A DNA stretch of 64,000 nt. Origin: Ktedonosporobacter rubrisoli. Its GTDB lineage: Bacteria; Chloroflexota; Ktedonobacteria; Ktedonobacterales; Ktedonobacteraceae. Position numbers and translations under genes: made by a program. The notes beneath the pieces were generated by a model. That model worked only from the letters and a program-made list of their open reading frames with translations. It searched no databases and had not been told where the DNA came from. Positions within the stretch are counted from its first letter, which is position 1; every line of letters begins with the position of its first letter. Shown one piece after another: positions 42,364 to 51,014 of this stretch. The stretch lies in assembly GCF_004208415.1 (NCBI RefSeq), contig NZ_CP035758.1, forward strand, positions 4,898,001 to 4,962,000, written 5' to 3'.

Positions 42364-42473
42364 ATCTATGATAGTCTTGTTTGTGAATCATCAGGCCTCT
42401 ATTGGCTTTGGAAGAGTCTTCAGGGGCATTTCTTTACTCTAGCCTTAAAGATTGACAGCTGCTTATCTGGGCA

Positions 42474-42507
42474 CAAAAAAAACGCGACACCTCATAAAGA
42501 TGTCGCG
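42474..42507 (-). terminator. Rho-independent terminator of aspS
   Basis: 7-bp stem CGCGACA/TGTCGCG (42483-42489 with 42501-42507) followed on the minus strand by eight or more T; 19 bases past the aspS stop. Confidence 0.88.
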
Positions 42508-42525
42508 CCGTTGATCTATTTGTAG

Positions 42526-44319
42526 TTAGCGCCGCTCCTCGGGGCGAATTTGCAAATGCAGCTCACGCAATTGTTTGTCATCGACTGGCGAAGGCGCATT
42601 CATCAAGAGATCCATTGCGCTTTGCGTCTTGGGGAAAGCAATCACATCGCGGATACTCTCTTCGTCAGCAAGCAGCATAATGAAACGATCTATACCCAGA
42701 GCGATGCCACCATGGGGAGGAGCACCATACTCAAAAGCTTCGAGCATATGTCCGAACTGTTCCTTGATCTGCTCATCGTCCATATTCATCAACGAGAAGA
42801 CCTTATGCTGCAAGGCGGCAACATTGATACGCACACTGCCTCCGCCAATCTCATAGCCGTTACAGATGATATCATATTGCTTAGCCCGCACATTCAACGG
42901 GTCGCTATCCAGACGGCTAATATGCTCCTCATCCATGCCAGAGAATGGGTTATGCTCGGCATCATAGCGCTGCGCCTCTTCATCATAATGCAATAGGGGG
43001 AAATCCACCACCCAGCAGAGGGCCAGTTCGTTCTGATCAATCAATTTCAAGCGCTCAGCCAGCTTTACACGCAAGCGGAAGAGCACATCATTACAAACTT
43101 TAGCGCTATCCGCAACAAACAAGAGCAGATCACCAGGCTTGCCTTCCAGGCGATCAATAATAGCTTGCACCCCTTGGCCTGCCATAAACTTAGTCAATGG
43201 CGATTTCACCTCACCAGAGGCCTGAATAGCCAGAGACACTAAACCTTTGGCTCCCAGCATGCGAGCAAACTCAGTAAGCTCTTCCACCTCTTTGCGACTG
43301 TAACCCCCGGCTCCTGGCACGCGAATACCCTTGACCATTCCCTGGGCAGCCAGCGCATTTTTGAATACGCCAAAGTTACCAGCCCCGGCCAGATCTGTTA
43401 TCTCCACCAGAGGCAGATCAAAGCGGAGATCTGGATGATCGGTTCCATAACGATCCATCACATGCTTATAGCTCAGGCGCGGGAAGGACAGTTCCTTGAT
43501 ACGCTTGTTCGTAGTCTTTTCAATCAGCGAAATGACAAGTCCCTCAATCAAGGACATGACATCATCCTCAGAGACAAAGGACATTTCCAGGTCAAGCTGA
43601 GTGAACTCAGGCTGACGATCGGCTCGCTGATCCTCATCACGGAAACAGCGTGCAATCTGGAAATAGCGGTCAAGGCCCGCTACCATGAGGAGCTGTTTCA
43701 ACTGCTGCGGCGACTGAGGTAAAGCATAGAATTCACCAGAATAGATACGGCTTGGCACAAGATAATCTCGGGCACCTTCCGGCGTGCTCTTCATGAGAAT
43801 AGGTGTCTCAATCTCCAGGAAGCCTTGCTCATCAAGATAATCACGTATAAGCTTTACAACCCGATGGCGCAAAATCATATTATCGCGCATCTTGGGACGT
43901 CGCAAGTCCAGATACCGATACTTCAGTCGTAAGCTCTCATCGACGGGCGTGCTATCGTTGCTAATTGGAAATGGCGTTGTACGCGAAGGGTTGAGAATAA
44001 CCAGCTGATCGGCGGCAATCTCAATAGCCCCTGTACTTAAGTGAGGGTTTTCTGTCCCGGGCAGACGCATGACCACCTTGCCACTCACCTGAACAACGTA
44101 TTCAGAACGCAATTCCGCCGCAACCCGATGTGACTCTGGAGAACGTTCAGGATCGCAGACTACCTGTGTAATACCATAGCGATCACGAATATCTAGAAAG
44201 ATCAGGCCTCCATGATCGCGGCGGCGATTTACCCAGCCCGCCAACGTAGCCTGTTGACCAACATAATCTGGACCCAATTCACCGCAAGTGAATGTTCGAT
44301 AATATACCTCAAAACCCAC
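42526..44319 (-). CDS. aspS: Aspartyl-tRNA synthetase, 597 aa
   Basis: Class II synthetase of the long bacterial type. N-terminal OB-fold anticodon domain (ATLAGWVNRRRDHGG), motif 2 in FRDEDQRADRQPEFTQLDLE, the inserted GAD domain (about 300-410), and motif 3 GGIALGIDRFIML. GTG 44319 is preferred over ATG 44376: AAGGAG lies nine bases upstream and the product then starts VGFEVYYRTFTCGEL, near the family start. With GatB present, the enzyme could be non-discriminating and feed Asp-tRNA(Asn) to GatCAB; this cannot be told by eye. It follows the PP2C gene by 104 bases and is ended by a strong terminator. Confidence 0.96.
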   Translation of the reverse strand: MGFEVYYRTFTCGELGPDYVGQQATLAGWVNRRRDHGGLIFLDIRDRYGITQVVCDPERSPESHRVAAELRSEYVVQVSGKVVMRLPGTENPHLSTGAIEIAADQLVILNPSRTTPFPISNDSTPVDESLRLKYRYLDLRRPKMRDNMILRHRVVKLIRDYLDEQGFLEIETPILMKSTPEGARDYLVPSRIYSGEFYALPQSPQQLKQLLMVAGLDRYFQIARCFRDEDQRADRQPEFTQLDLEMSFVSEDDVMSLIEGLVISLIEKTTNKRIKELSFPRLSYKHVMDRYGTDHPDLRFDLPLVEITDLAGAGNFGVFKNALAAQGMVKGIRVPGAGGYSRKEVEELTEFARMLGAKGLVSLAIQASGEVKSPLTKFMAGQGVQAIIDRLEGKPGDLLLFVADSAKVCNDVLFRLRVKLAERLKLIDQNELALCWVVDFPLLHYDEEAQRYDAEHNPFSGMDEEHISRLDSDPLNVRAKQYDIICNGYEIGGGSVRINVAALQHKVFSLMNMDDEQIKEQFGHMLEAFEYGAPPHGGIALGIDRFIMLLADEESIRDVIAFPKTQSAMDLLMNAPSPVDDKQLRELHLQIRPEERR

Positions 44320-44423
44320 GTTCGGACGCTCCTTAACTGTTACGAAATCTAATGGGAAAAGCTTCTGCAGAATCAATACACAACATGCCTCTATCCTGAT
44401 ACGTATGGCAGCTTAGAATAGCT

Positions 44424-46940
44424 CTATGATGAAGCGCATGCGCTCTGCTGATCATTCTGCTGATGCATATCTATCGAGATCAAGCCTGGCGTTGCATTAC
44501 TTTGCGCGCTCTGGGTCAAGAGATAGAGACTTGCGCCATGTGGATCGGCAACAGCACTCTTCATAACAGCCAGAAGATTTGCCGAAGTATATTGCCGCAC
44601 CAGCGTCATACTTAACTGCGTCCCGCTGCTTGTGCTCACTGTCCCTCCACCTGTACCGCCATTCCCATTCCCTGTAGACGAGGTAGGCGAGGCCGAAGGC
44701 GTTACAGTAGCCGTCATAGCAGCCTCCTGTGCCACCTTAAGATCAATCACGCGGAAATGGTCCTTATCAAGAATAAAGAGATGAGGAGCATTATCACTAT
44801 CTATCAAACCGGCCGCCAACATGCTAGCCCCGGGAACCGACAGGAAAGACTTCGCCTGCACTCCTTGCGTCCCCGGTGTGGGAACAGCCGACGTAGGAGA
44901 GAAATCGGCAGCCGTGGCAGAAAGCGGGACTGGAATAGCGCTTTGCATCACCACACTCACAGCTGTCAGATTTCCGCCATTGGCAAATTGGAGTGTTTGC
45001 ACATCACCATTGCTATAGAGCAAGAAAAGCCGCCCATCGGGAAAAGCCGCTACGCTCACGAGCGTATTCGAAATAGAGAGCGTCGCATTGACAGGTGTAG
45101 CTTTTTCCCACTGATTATCACCACTAATCTTGTAGTGAAGCATATCAGCGGTATTTGGCGCCGTCTTAGAAGTCAAGATCACATAGACATCCTGGCCCCA
45201 GGCCGCCACAAATTGTGGCACCAGGCCGTTTTGCATATATTTCTGATCAACAGTGGCAGTTCCTGAGTCCTTGAGCGTCCCATCATCGTTGGGCAAGAGC
45301 AAATGCAAGGCATACGAATTATCTTTTGGCTGAGATGCTAAGGCCACTAAACGCTGCCCATCGCTCACCACTGCCTGGACAAGGACATCTTGCACAGCGG
45401 AAATCTTATTGACAAAGCTTCGCTGATCATTCAAGCGATAGAGCTTTTGATCGGCCCCAACGGCATAGAAGAACTGCTTGTTCTTCCCATTTTGAATAAC
45501 TGCCAGGATATTGGCCTGTGTCCCTGTCGTACCACTATCCAGAGGTGAATTTGTGGCATTCACACAAGGGCCCGCTGCCGCTAATGGCACAATTGCCGCC
45601 AGCTGGTTATAATTAGTAATGGCTGTCTTCGTTGTGGAAACAAGCTTTGAGTGCAGCCCAGAAGCCTGGTTGTGCTGAGCATCGCTTAAAGATACTTCTT
45701 GTAATTGCTTTAAATCGCTCTGAGCCTGGGATAGTTGCTTGAGTGCGGTAGCAGGATCATTAGCCAATATCTTATTAGCTTGCTCAACCTGAACATTAGC
45801 ATCTTTAAGTAAGCCATCCACATTTACTGTATGCTGTGGACGAAGCATGAAATACCACACCCCAGCCCCCGCCCCTGCCAGAACGAGAAGAATAAATACA
45901 GCCAATATGGTATAGAATAAACGATTGCGCTTAGCCTGCACCCGGGTAGACTGCGACTGCTGAGGGGTCGCACCATAGCTCGACATTCCCCCAGGAGCGC
46001 CCAGGGGGCCGCTCGATATCCGTAGCGAAGAACCGTTCAGGCGATTATCCTCAGGGCGAGTCGGCAAACCAATTGCTGAATGAGGAAGATTCTTCAGCAT
46101 CGAGCCCGCGCCATCTGCTTCTCGGCCACCCACGGGAACAGGGAAAAGCACCCCTGGTAGAGATGAAGGAGGCTCCTCCATACCCACCTCAAGCACCTTA
46201 ATCACAATCGCAGTGATATTATCAGGGCCCCCGTTCTCATTAGCCCGCTCAACCAGATGATAAACGCTTTCTTGCGGCACATACTGATCTACAATGCTTC
46301 TCAAATCCTCGTCATCTACAAGGCCTGATAGCCCATCAGAGCAGAGAATCATTGAGTCGCCTTCTTCCAGGCGTTCAGCAAAGATATCTATCTCAACATC
46401 TGGCTGAGTGCCTAGCGAACGCGTAATAACATTGCGCTGAGCATGCGAGCGCGCTTGATCCCTGGTCAGCAGACCAGCGCGCACCTGTTCCTCCACCCAT
46501 GAATGATCTTGCGATACCTGCTTAACCTGCCCACCGCGAATTAAATAGGCACGGCTATCGCCAACATTTGCGAAATAGGCCATGTTGCCGCGCAACACCG
46601 CCGAGACACAAGTTGTGCCCATACCGCTACGGAGCATGTTTTCAGCCGCTCGTTGATGAATTAGCGAATTTGCACGTTTAATCGCATGCAGCAATGAGAC
46701 AGCAATATCTTCGCTATCATCCTCATAATACACGTTGCTGACTGTATCAACAGCAATTTCACTCGCTACTTCTCCTGCTGCATGTCCCCCCATGCCATCA
46801 GCCACGATAAAAAGCGCCCCTTTTTTGGCCATTATCTGCGCGTCCTTTGGAATGACGTAGGCCATATTATCTTCATTATGGGGACGCTTGCGGCCAACAT
46901 CTGTTAGCTGTGCGACATCGAGCCTGAGTTGTTTGGACAA
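44424..46940 (-). CDS. Membrane-anchored PP2C-type Ser/Thr phosphatase, 838 aa
   Basis: N-terminal cytoplasmic PP2C phosphatase (about 1-245) with VGRKRPHNEDN, VADGMGGHAAGE, ANVGDSRAYL, LCSDGLSGLV and GGPDNITAIV, so the metal-binding aspartates are intact. A Pro/Ser-rich linker, a single membrane span (about 338-362), a helical segment rich in Gln and Ala, and an extracytoplasmic beta-rich domain of about 400 residues follow. TTG 46940 is chosen because GGGAGAG lies seven bases upstream; the longer ATG at 47045 has no site. The outer domain may sense a signal; a PASTA-type kinase partner would be elsewhere. Confidence 0.9.
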   Translation of the reverse strand: MSKQLRLDVAQLTDVGRKRPHNEDNMAYVIPKDAQIMAKKGALFIVADGMGGHAAGEVASEIAVDTVSNVYYEDDSEDIAVSLLHAIKRANSLIHQRAAENMLRSGMGTTCVSAVLRGNMAYFANVGDSRAYLIRGGQVKQVSQDHSWVEEQVRAGLLTRDQARSHAQRNVITRSLGTQPDVEIDIFAERLEEGDSMILCSDGLSGLVDDEDLRSIVDQYVPQESVYHLVERANENGGPDNITAIVIKVLEVGMEEPPSSLPGVLFPVPVGGREADGAGSMLKNLPHSAIGLPTRPEDNRLNGSSLRISSGPLGAPGGMSSYGATPQQSQSTRVQAKRNRLFYTILAVFILLVLAGAGAGVWYFMLRPQHTVNVDGLLKDANVQVEQANKILANDPATALKQLSQAQSDLKQLQEVSLSDAQHNQASGLHSKLVSTTKTAITNYNQLAAIVPLAAAGPCVNATNSPLDSGTTGTQANILAVIQNGKNKQFFYAVGADQKLYRLNDQRSFVNKISAVQDVLVQAVVSDGQRLVALASQPKDNSYALHLLLPNDDGTLKDSGTATVDQKYMQNGLVPQFVAAWGQDVYVILTSKTAPNTADMLHYKISGDNQWEKATPVNATLSISNTLVSVAAFPDGRLFLLYSNGDVQTLQFANGGNLTAVSVVMQSAIPVPLSATAADFSPTSAVPTPGTQGVQAKSFLSVPGASMLAAGLIDSDNAPHLFILDKDHFRVIDLKVAQEAAMTATVTPSASPTSSTGNGNGGTGGGTVSTSSGTQLSMTLVRQYTSANLLAVMKSAVADPHGASLYLLTQSAQSNATPGLISIDMHQQNDQQSACASS

Positions 46941-47112
46941 CGTGCTTCTCTCCCGTACTTCAGTAGCTCTCGATCTGTGCGCTCTGTACACTAGGCAGTT
47001 GCTGGAACTTTTGGCTATAATACACCTAGAGAGGAAAAAACGCAACGTATCTTTCCCTCTATGCCCTTCATGGACTTCCTCTAGCCTCCTACTGTACCGC
47101 TCACTGCACCTG

Positions 47113-47141
47113 AGTATACTCTTTCATAACTCAGCATGCAA
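47113..47141 (-). promoter_or_regulatory. Promoter of PP2C phosphatase gene
   Basis: Minus strand TTGCAT (47136-47141), 17-base spacer, TATACT (47113-47118). Confidence 0.5.
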
Positions 47142-47405
47142 GAGATATAGCTTGCGGTACTAGAATGGCCCGTAAAAGGGTTATACTACATAGCACACTT
47201 ATAAGCTTAAAACAACATAATGCAATCACCGAAGTGGCTACTATTACGTTTCTCAACAAAATCTATGTCTTTTTCTTTCCCCGTTTAGAGAAGCCCCTTC
47301 ACCATCATGTCAACGTAAAAGTAGCTCTCCTCGGTTTGATTCTTTTTCCATCTGTTATTATATATGCTTACTTGACATAGCTGCTATACTCTTCAGGTAC
47401 CTGGC
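47142..47405. other. Gene-free interval upstream of PP2C promoter
   Basis: An ORF of 71 codons at 47165-47380 has no ribosome site and is not accepted. Nothing else seen. Confidence 0.4.
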
Positions 47406-47551
47406 AGGGCTTTCCAGCTCTGGTTTTTTTGCCGCCTGAGGGCGGTGAGGAGAACACTCGGGGCCAAATCCGCTCGCTCGCGACGTAGCCTCGGTGGCCC
47501 AGTTCAAGGGCAAGCCCTTAACAATCCCAGTGTGGAGAACTGGAAAACCCT
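47406..47551. repeat. Dispersed structured repeat, copy C
   Basis: Outer inverted arms 47406-47417 and 47540-47551 (11 of 12 match). Inside: hairpin CCGCC/GGCGG (47432-47436 with 47441-47445), arms ACACTCGGG and CCCAGTGT, inner GGGCC/GGCCC, the CGCTCGCTCGCGACG core (47478-47485) and AGCCCTTAACAATCCC as in copy A. It overlaps the longest frame of the next gene, which therefore probably starts later. Confidence 0.65.
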
Positions 47552-48845
47552 AAGATATCTGGGCTTCAAGTCCTTCAGTCGATTTTTGCGTTCTTCATTT
47601 CCAATTAAAACGCAGGTCAGCACCTTTTTTTACTATCCAAAAAGTTCGGTTTTTGCACCTGGTCAACACATTATGCGGCAGGCACATGAGATCTTTCAGG
47701 CACAACTCCAGGAATATGGATTAAAGACAATATTACTTTACGCGGACCCTCCACTTCTCTATGCCGAGCTCCACACAGGCGCCAGGCATACGCTCTTCTT
47801 TTATATACCCTGCCTGCCTGCAGACATTCACTCATCGACACTCATTCGCGCCCACCTATCTATCCTAGCGGCCTATCGAGATGCCAAAAAAATTATACCC
47901 ATGAATATAAAGTGGCTCTTTGATGCTACAGGTGAGCCCGGCCATCCTGCTATGCTCGATGTCGTCGCCCAGCACCAGAGCCTATTTCAGGCCGATGGCT
48001 GTATTGGCTATGCCACAGATAGTGCCCTCATTGGAGCTCCCTACCTTGCGCTAGGGACTAAAGGATATCTCAGCCTTGAGCTTTTTTCCCGCACAACCCC
48101 CAGACCGGTGAGCTCAAGTCATGGCGCTGTAGTTCCAGGAGCCGCCTGGAGGCTCTTGTGGGCCCTCAATCAGCTGAAAAACTCGCAGGAGGAAATTCTA
48201 CTCGAAGGGTTTTATGATAATGTGATAGCCCTTGAGGATGAGACAATGGAACAGCTCTACAACTTGCCGGACAATGCCTCTTCTCTGGCTCAACATTGGA
48301 AGCTTGATCAGCTTCTCCTGGGCCTCAAAGGATTTCAGCTACACTATGCTCACCTGCTTACACCTAGCTGCTCAATCAATACCTTGCATGCCGGTGCTTC
48401 AGCAAGCAAGCGGAGCAGAGCAACGCTTCCAGCGCAGGCTAAGGCTTGTGTGGACTTCTATCTTGTCCCAGCCCAGGACCCTGATGACATTGCCAGCAAA
48501 CTACGTGAGCATCTACAAGCCCACGATTTAGCGGATATCCAGGTTCGGGTCTTACAGCGCAACTGGCCCATCTATACACCTCTCGCGATGCCCTTTGTGC
48601 AGAAGGTACAACACGCCCTAAGCCATACCTCAGCGCAGGGAGCTGTTCTTCTTCCTTTAACCATCGGGAGCTATCCTTTATATCCTTTATATAAGTTCTG
48701 GCATATGCCAGTTGTAATAATAGGTACCAGCATCGTACAGGAGAGCGCTTCCTTAGCTGAAATAGACCCTCAAGAGCTGGCACTACTCAGCAAGCAGACA
48801 CACATGATCATAGAGGAGCTAGCAAATGCAACTGATACAAATTAA
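47445..48845 (+). CDS. M20-family peptidase-like protein lacking metal ligands, up to 466 aa
   Basis: Resembles M20/ArgE/DapE-type metallopeptidases in order of parts: an N-terminal helix and strands (IFQAQLQEYGLKTILLYADP), a dimerisation-domain-like segment (TKGYLSLELFSRT, GAVVPGAAWRLLWALNQL) and a C-terminal lobe. But the metal motif GHxDVxP is replaced by FFYIPCLPADI, the catalytic GEEExG reads TGEPGHP, and other His/Asp ligands are absent, so it is probably inactive. The true start is unclear: the GTG at 47445 lies inside repeat copy C without a usable ribosome site, and the first ATG is 47673. Overlaps the MBL gene by 20 bases. Confidence 0.7.
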   Translation: MRRTLGAKSARSRRSLGGPVQGQALNNPSVENWKTLRYLGFKSFSRFLRSSFPIKTQVSTFFYYPKSSVFAPGQHIMRQAHEIFQAQLQEYGLKTILLYADPPLLYAELHTGARHTLFFYIPCLPADIHSSTLIRAHLSILAAYRDAKKIIPMNIKWLFDATGEPGHPAMLDVVAQHQSLFQADGCIGYATDSALIGAPYLALGTKGYLSLELFSRTTPRPVSSSHGAVVPGAAWRLLWALNQLKNSQEEILLEGFYDNVIALEDETMEQLYNLPDNASSLAQHWKLDQLLLGLKGFQLHYAHLLTPSCSINTLHAGASASKRSRATLPAQAKACVDFYLVPAQDPDDIASKLREHLQAHDLADIQVRVLQRNWPIYTPLAMPFVQKVQHALSHTSAQGAVLLPLTIGSYPLYPLYKFWHMPVVIIGTSIVQESASLAEIDPQELALLSKQTHMIIEELANATDTN

Positions 48846-49743
48846 TGCACATACCTGGGTTATTCAGGGAGGCGCGAATATTGGCGTTATCTCTTACGAA
48901 GGTCGCTGTCTCATCATCGATAGTGGAATGGATAAAGACGTTGGGCGCGAGATTTTGCAGCACGTGAAGAAACTGGGCCTAACGCCGAGCGCCCTCCTTA
49001 TTACACACGCTCATGCAGATCATTTCGGTGGCGCCGATTATCTTGTACGGCAAACAGGCTTGAAGGTCTACGCCACCCGCGTAGAGGCCGCTGTCATGTC
49101 GGGACCAATTCTAGAGCCACTCTATCTTTTTAGCGGAGCCCAGCCACCGCGCGAGCTCCAACACAAGTTTCTGCTCGCCAAGCCATGCTCGGTCGATACT
49201 ATTCTTGTCGGCAACGAAAAAATCCTCGATCAGATCCCCTTACAAATCCTTTCATTACCAGGTCACAGTAGCGAACAAGTAGGGGTGGCCTTCGCCGACA
49301 CCCTCTTCGCCGGCGATGCCTTCCTTACTCCTGCTATCCTCGATAAGCATCGCATTCCCTTTTATAGTGATGTGCAGGCAGGCTTAACCACGCTAAATAC
49401 CCTAAAAAGGCAAACCTCCTCGTTTAAGCATATAGTAGCAGGGCACGGAGAAATATATACTGCAGAACAACAGGCTAATCGGGCCATTGACTATACCATT
49501 GAACGTCTAGAGAGTATACTAAAAGACGTACTAAACGCACTTGCTGACGGGACTCCTCGCACCACTGCTGACGTATTAAGCGCAGTAGCGACATCGCAAG
49601 GCGCAACTATTAACGCCCTCTCTCAGTATGTGCTCTATCAGACGACGGTACAATCGGCTTTGAGCACCCTCTATGCCAGCGGAGAACTGCAACCTATATT
49701 TCAGGACAATCAACTCAGGTGGCAAAGAGTAGGAAAGGCATAG
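48826..49743 (+). CDS. Metallo-beta-lactamase-fold hydrolase, 305 aa
   Basis: Zinc-dependent hydrolase of the glyoxalase II-like group. Metal motif THAHADHFGG near 58-67, later ligands in LPGHSSEQ, FAGDAF and GHGEIY, all present. The C-terminal 80 residues look like a winged helix, as in LACTB2-like and quorum-quenching relatives. GAGGAG lies seven bases before ATG 48826, which is inside the preceding gene, so translation is probably coupled. Substrate unknown. Confidence 0.9.
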   Translation: MQLIQINAHTWVIQGGANIGVISYEGRCLIIDSGMDKDVGREILQHVKKLGLTPSALLITHAHADHFGGADYLVRQTGLKVYATRVEAAVMSGPILEPLYLFSGAQPPRELQHKFLLAKPCSVDTILVGNEKILDQIPLQILSLPGHSSEQVGVAFADTLFAGDAFLTPAILDKHRIPFYSDVQAGLTTLNTLKRQTSSFKHIVAGHGEIYTAEQQANRAIDYTIERLESILKDVLNALADGTPRTTADVLSAVATSQGATINALSQYVLYQTTVQSALSTLYASGELQPIFQDNQLRWQRVGKA

Positions 49744-49800
49744 CCTGTTACCTCGTGAAATCCAGAGACGTTATATTGCCATAAGGAGAATACTACTGGT

Positions 49801-50994
49801 ATGCACATAGGTATCAACGCTCAGTTGCTATCCTTTGGTCAGAATTACCGCAACGGCGGGGTCAGCCGCTATATTCGTTACTTGCTGACCGAACTAGCCA
49901 GGCAACCAGGGGATCATACTTATACGGTCTTCGTCAACGGGCAGGAGGTAATAGAGCACCTTGCTGCCGAGCACCCGCAGATTACCTACTTCGCCGCAGC
50001 CTGGCCAGAAGAGCAACCGGCGGCACGTGTGGCCTGGGAGCAATTCACGCTACCTTCTCTCATACGTCAGAAGCGTATAGATGTTTTGCACTCCCCTGTA
50101 AACGTGCTTCCTGAGTGGCTGCCCAGGCAATGCGCAACAGTGGTAACACTACATGATCTGGCGTTTTTACGCTTTCCGGGCGTTCTCACGAAAGCTAAAC
50201 GTTTTTACCATCGCACTTTTACTATTCGCAGTCTGCGACACGCTACTATGGTTATTGCAGTCTCTGAGAGTACCAGGCAGGATGCTCATAAGCTGGTTGG
50301 CATTCCTTTGGAGCGCGTGCAAACTGTCAATCCCTGTATCGATACGCGTTTTTTAAGTGCCGTTGAAGAAGAACAGATACAAGCTTTCCGCAAACAACAT
50401 CAACTGGAGAATGGCTATATACTTTATCTTGGCACGCTGGAGCCACGTAAGAACATTACTACGCTGATTGAAGCTTACGCGCAATTACGTCAGAACTATA
50501 CAACCCCTGTGAAGCTGGTCCTGGCCGGCGGTAAAGGCTGGCTCTATGATGAGATTTTCGCCAAAGTACGCGAGCTGGGACTTGAATCAGAGGTAATCTT
50601 TCCGGGCTTTGTTACAGATACCGAGCAGGTTCTATGGTATCGCGCAGCCAGCGTTTTTGCCTACCCCTCACTCTATGAGGGATTTGGCATACCTGTAGCT
50701 GAAGCCCTGGCCTGCGGAATACCCGTCGTCACATCCAATATTTCTAGTTTACCAGAAGCAGGTGCGCAGATTGCTCTATGTGTCGACCCCTATAATATAG
50801 AAGGCATAGCTAGAGCGATGCATCGAGCAATCACAGATCAAGAGTTCCGTGAAAAGTGTCGTTCTTCAGCATCCTCTGTTGCAGAGCGCTTTTCGGCCCA
50901 GAGAATGGTAGCGCAAACAAGAGAAGTCTATGCAAAGGCTGCAGCAGTTCATGCTTTACGTACGAAACACCGGCATACGTCGTTTGTTCAATAG
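49801..50994 (+). CDS. GT4-family glycosyltransferase, 397 aa
   Basis: Retaining GT-B glycosyltransferase. N-terminal acceptor lobe with NGGVSRYIRYL; C-terminal donor lobe with YLGTLEPRKNITTLIEAY and the EX7E motif in YEGFGIPVAEALACGIPVV. Cytoplasmic; adds a sugar from a nucleotide donor to a lipid-linked intermediate. AAGGAG is 12 bases before the ATG. First of five genes that look like a polysaccharide operon. Sugar and linkage unknown. Confidence 0.92.
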   Translation: MHIGINAQLLSFGQNYRNGGVSRYIRYLLTELARQPGDHTYTVFVNGQEVIEHLAAEHPQITYFAAAWPEEQPAARVAWEQFTLPSLIRQKRIDVLHSPVNVLPEWLPRQCATVVTLHDLAFLRFPGVLTKAKRFYHRTFTIRSLRHATMVIAVSESTRQDAHKLVGIPLERVQTVNPCIDTRFLSAVEEEQIQAFRKQHQLENGYILYLGTLEPRKNITTLIEAYAQLRQNYTTPVKLVLAGGKGWLYDEIFAKVRELGLESEVIFPGFVTDTEQVLWYRAASVFAYPSLYEGFGIPVAEALACGIPVVTSNISSLPEAGAQIALCVDPYNIEGIARAMHRAITDQEFREKCRSSASSVAERFSAQRMVAQTREVYAKAAAVHALRTKHRHTSFVQ

Positions 50995-51014
50995 TGTAGA
51001 AGATGGCTTGAGTC

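Noticed and set aside
47165..47380. 71-codon plus-strand ORF with hydrophobic end
   Set aside because: No ribosome site and no promoter; AT-rich intergenic composition.
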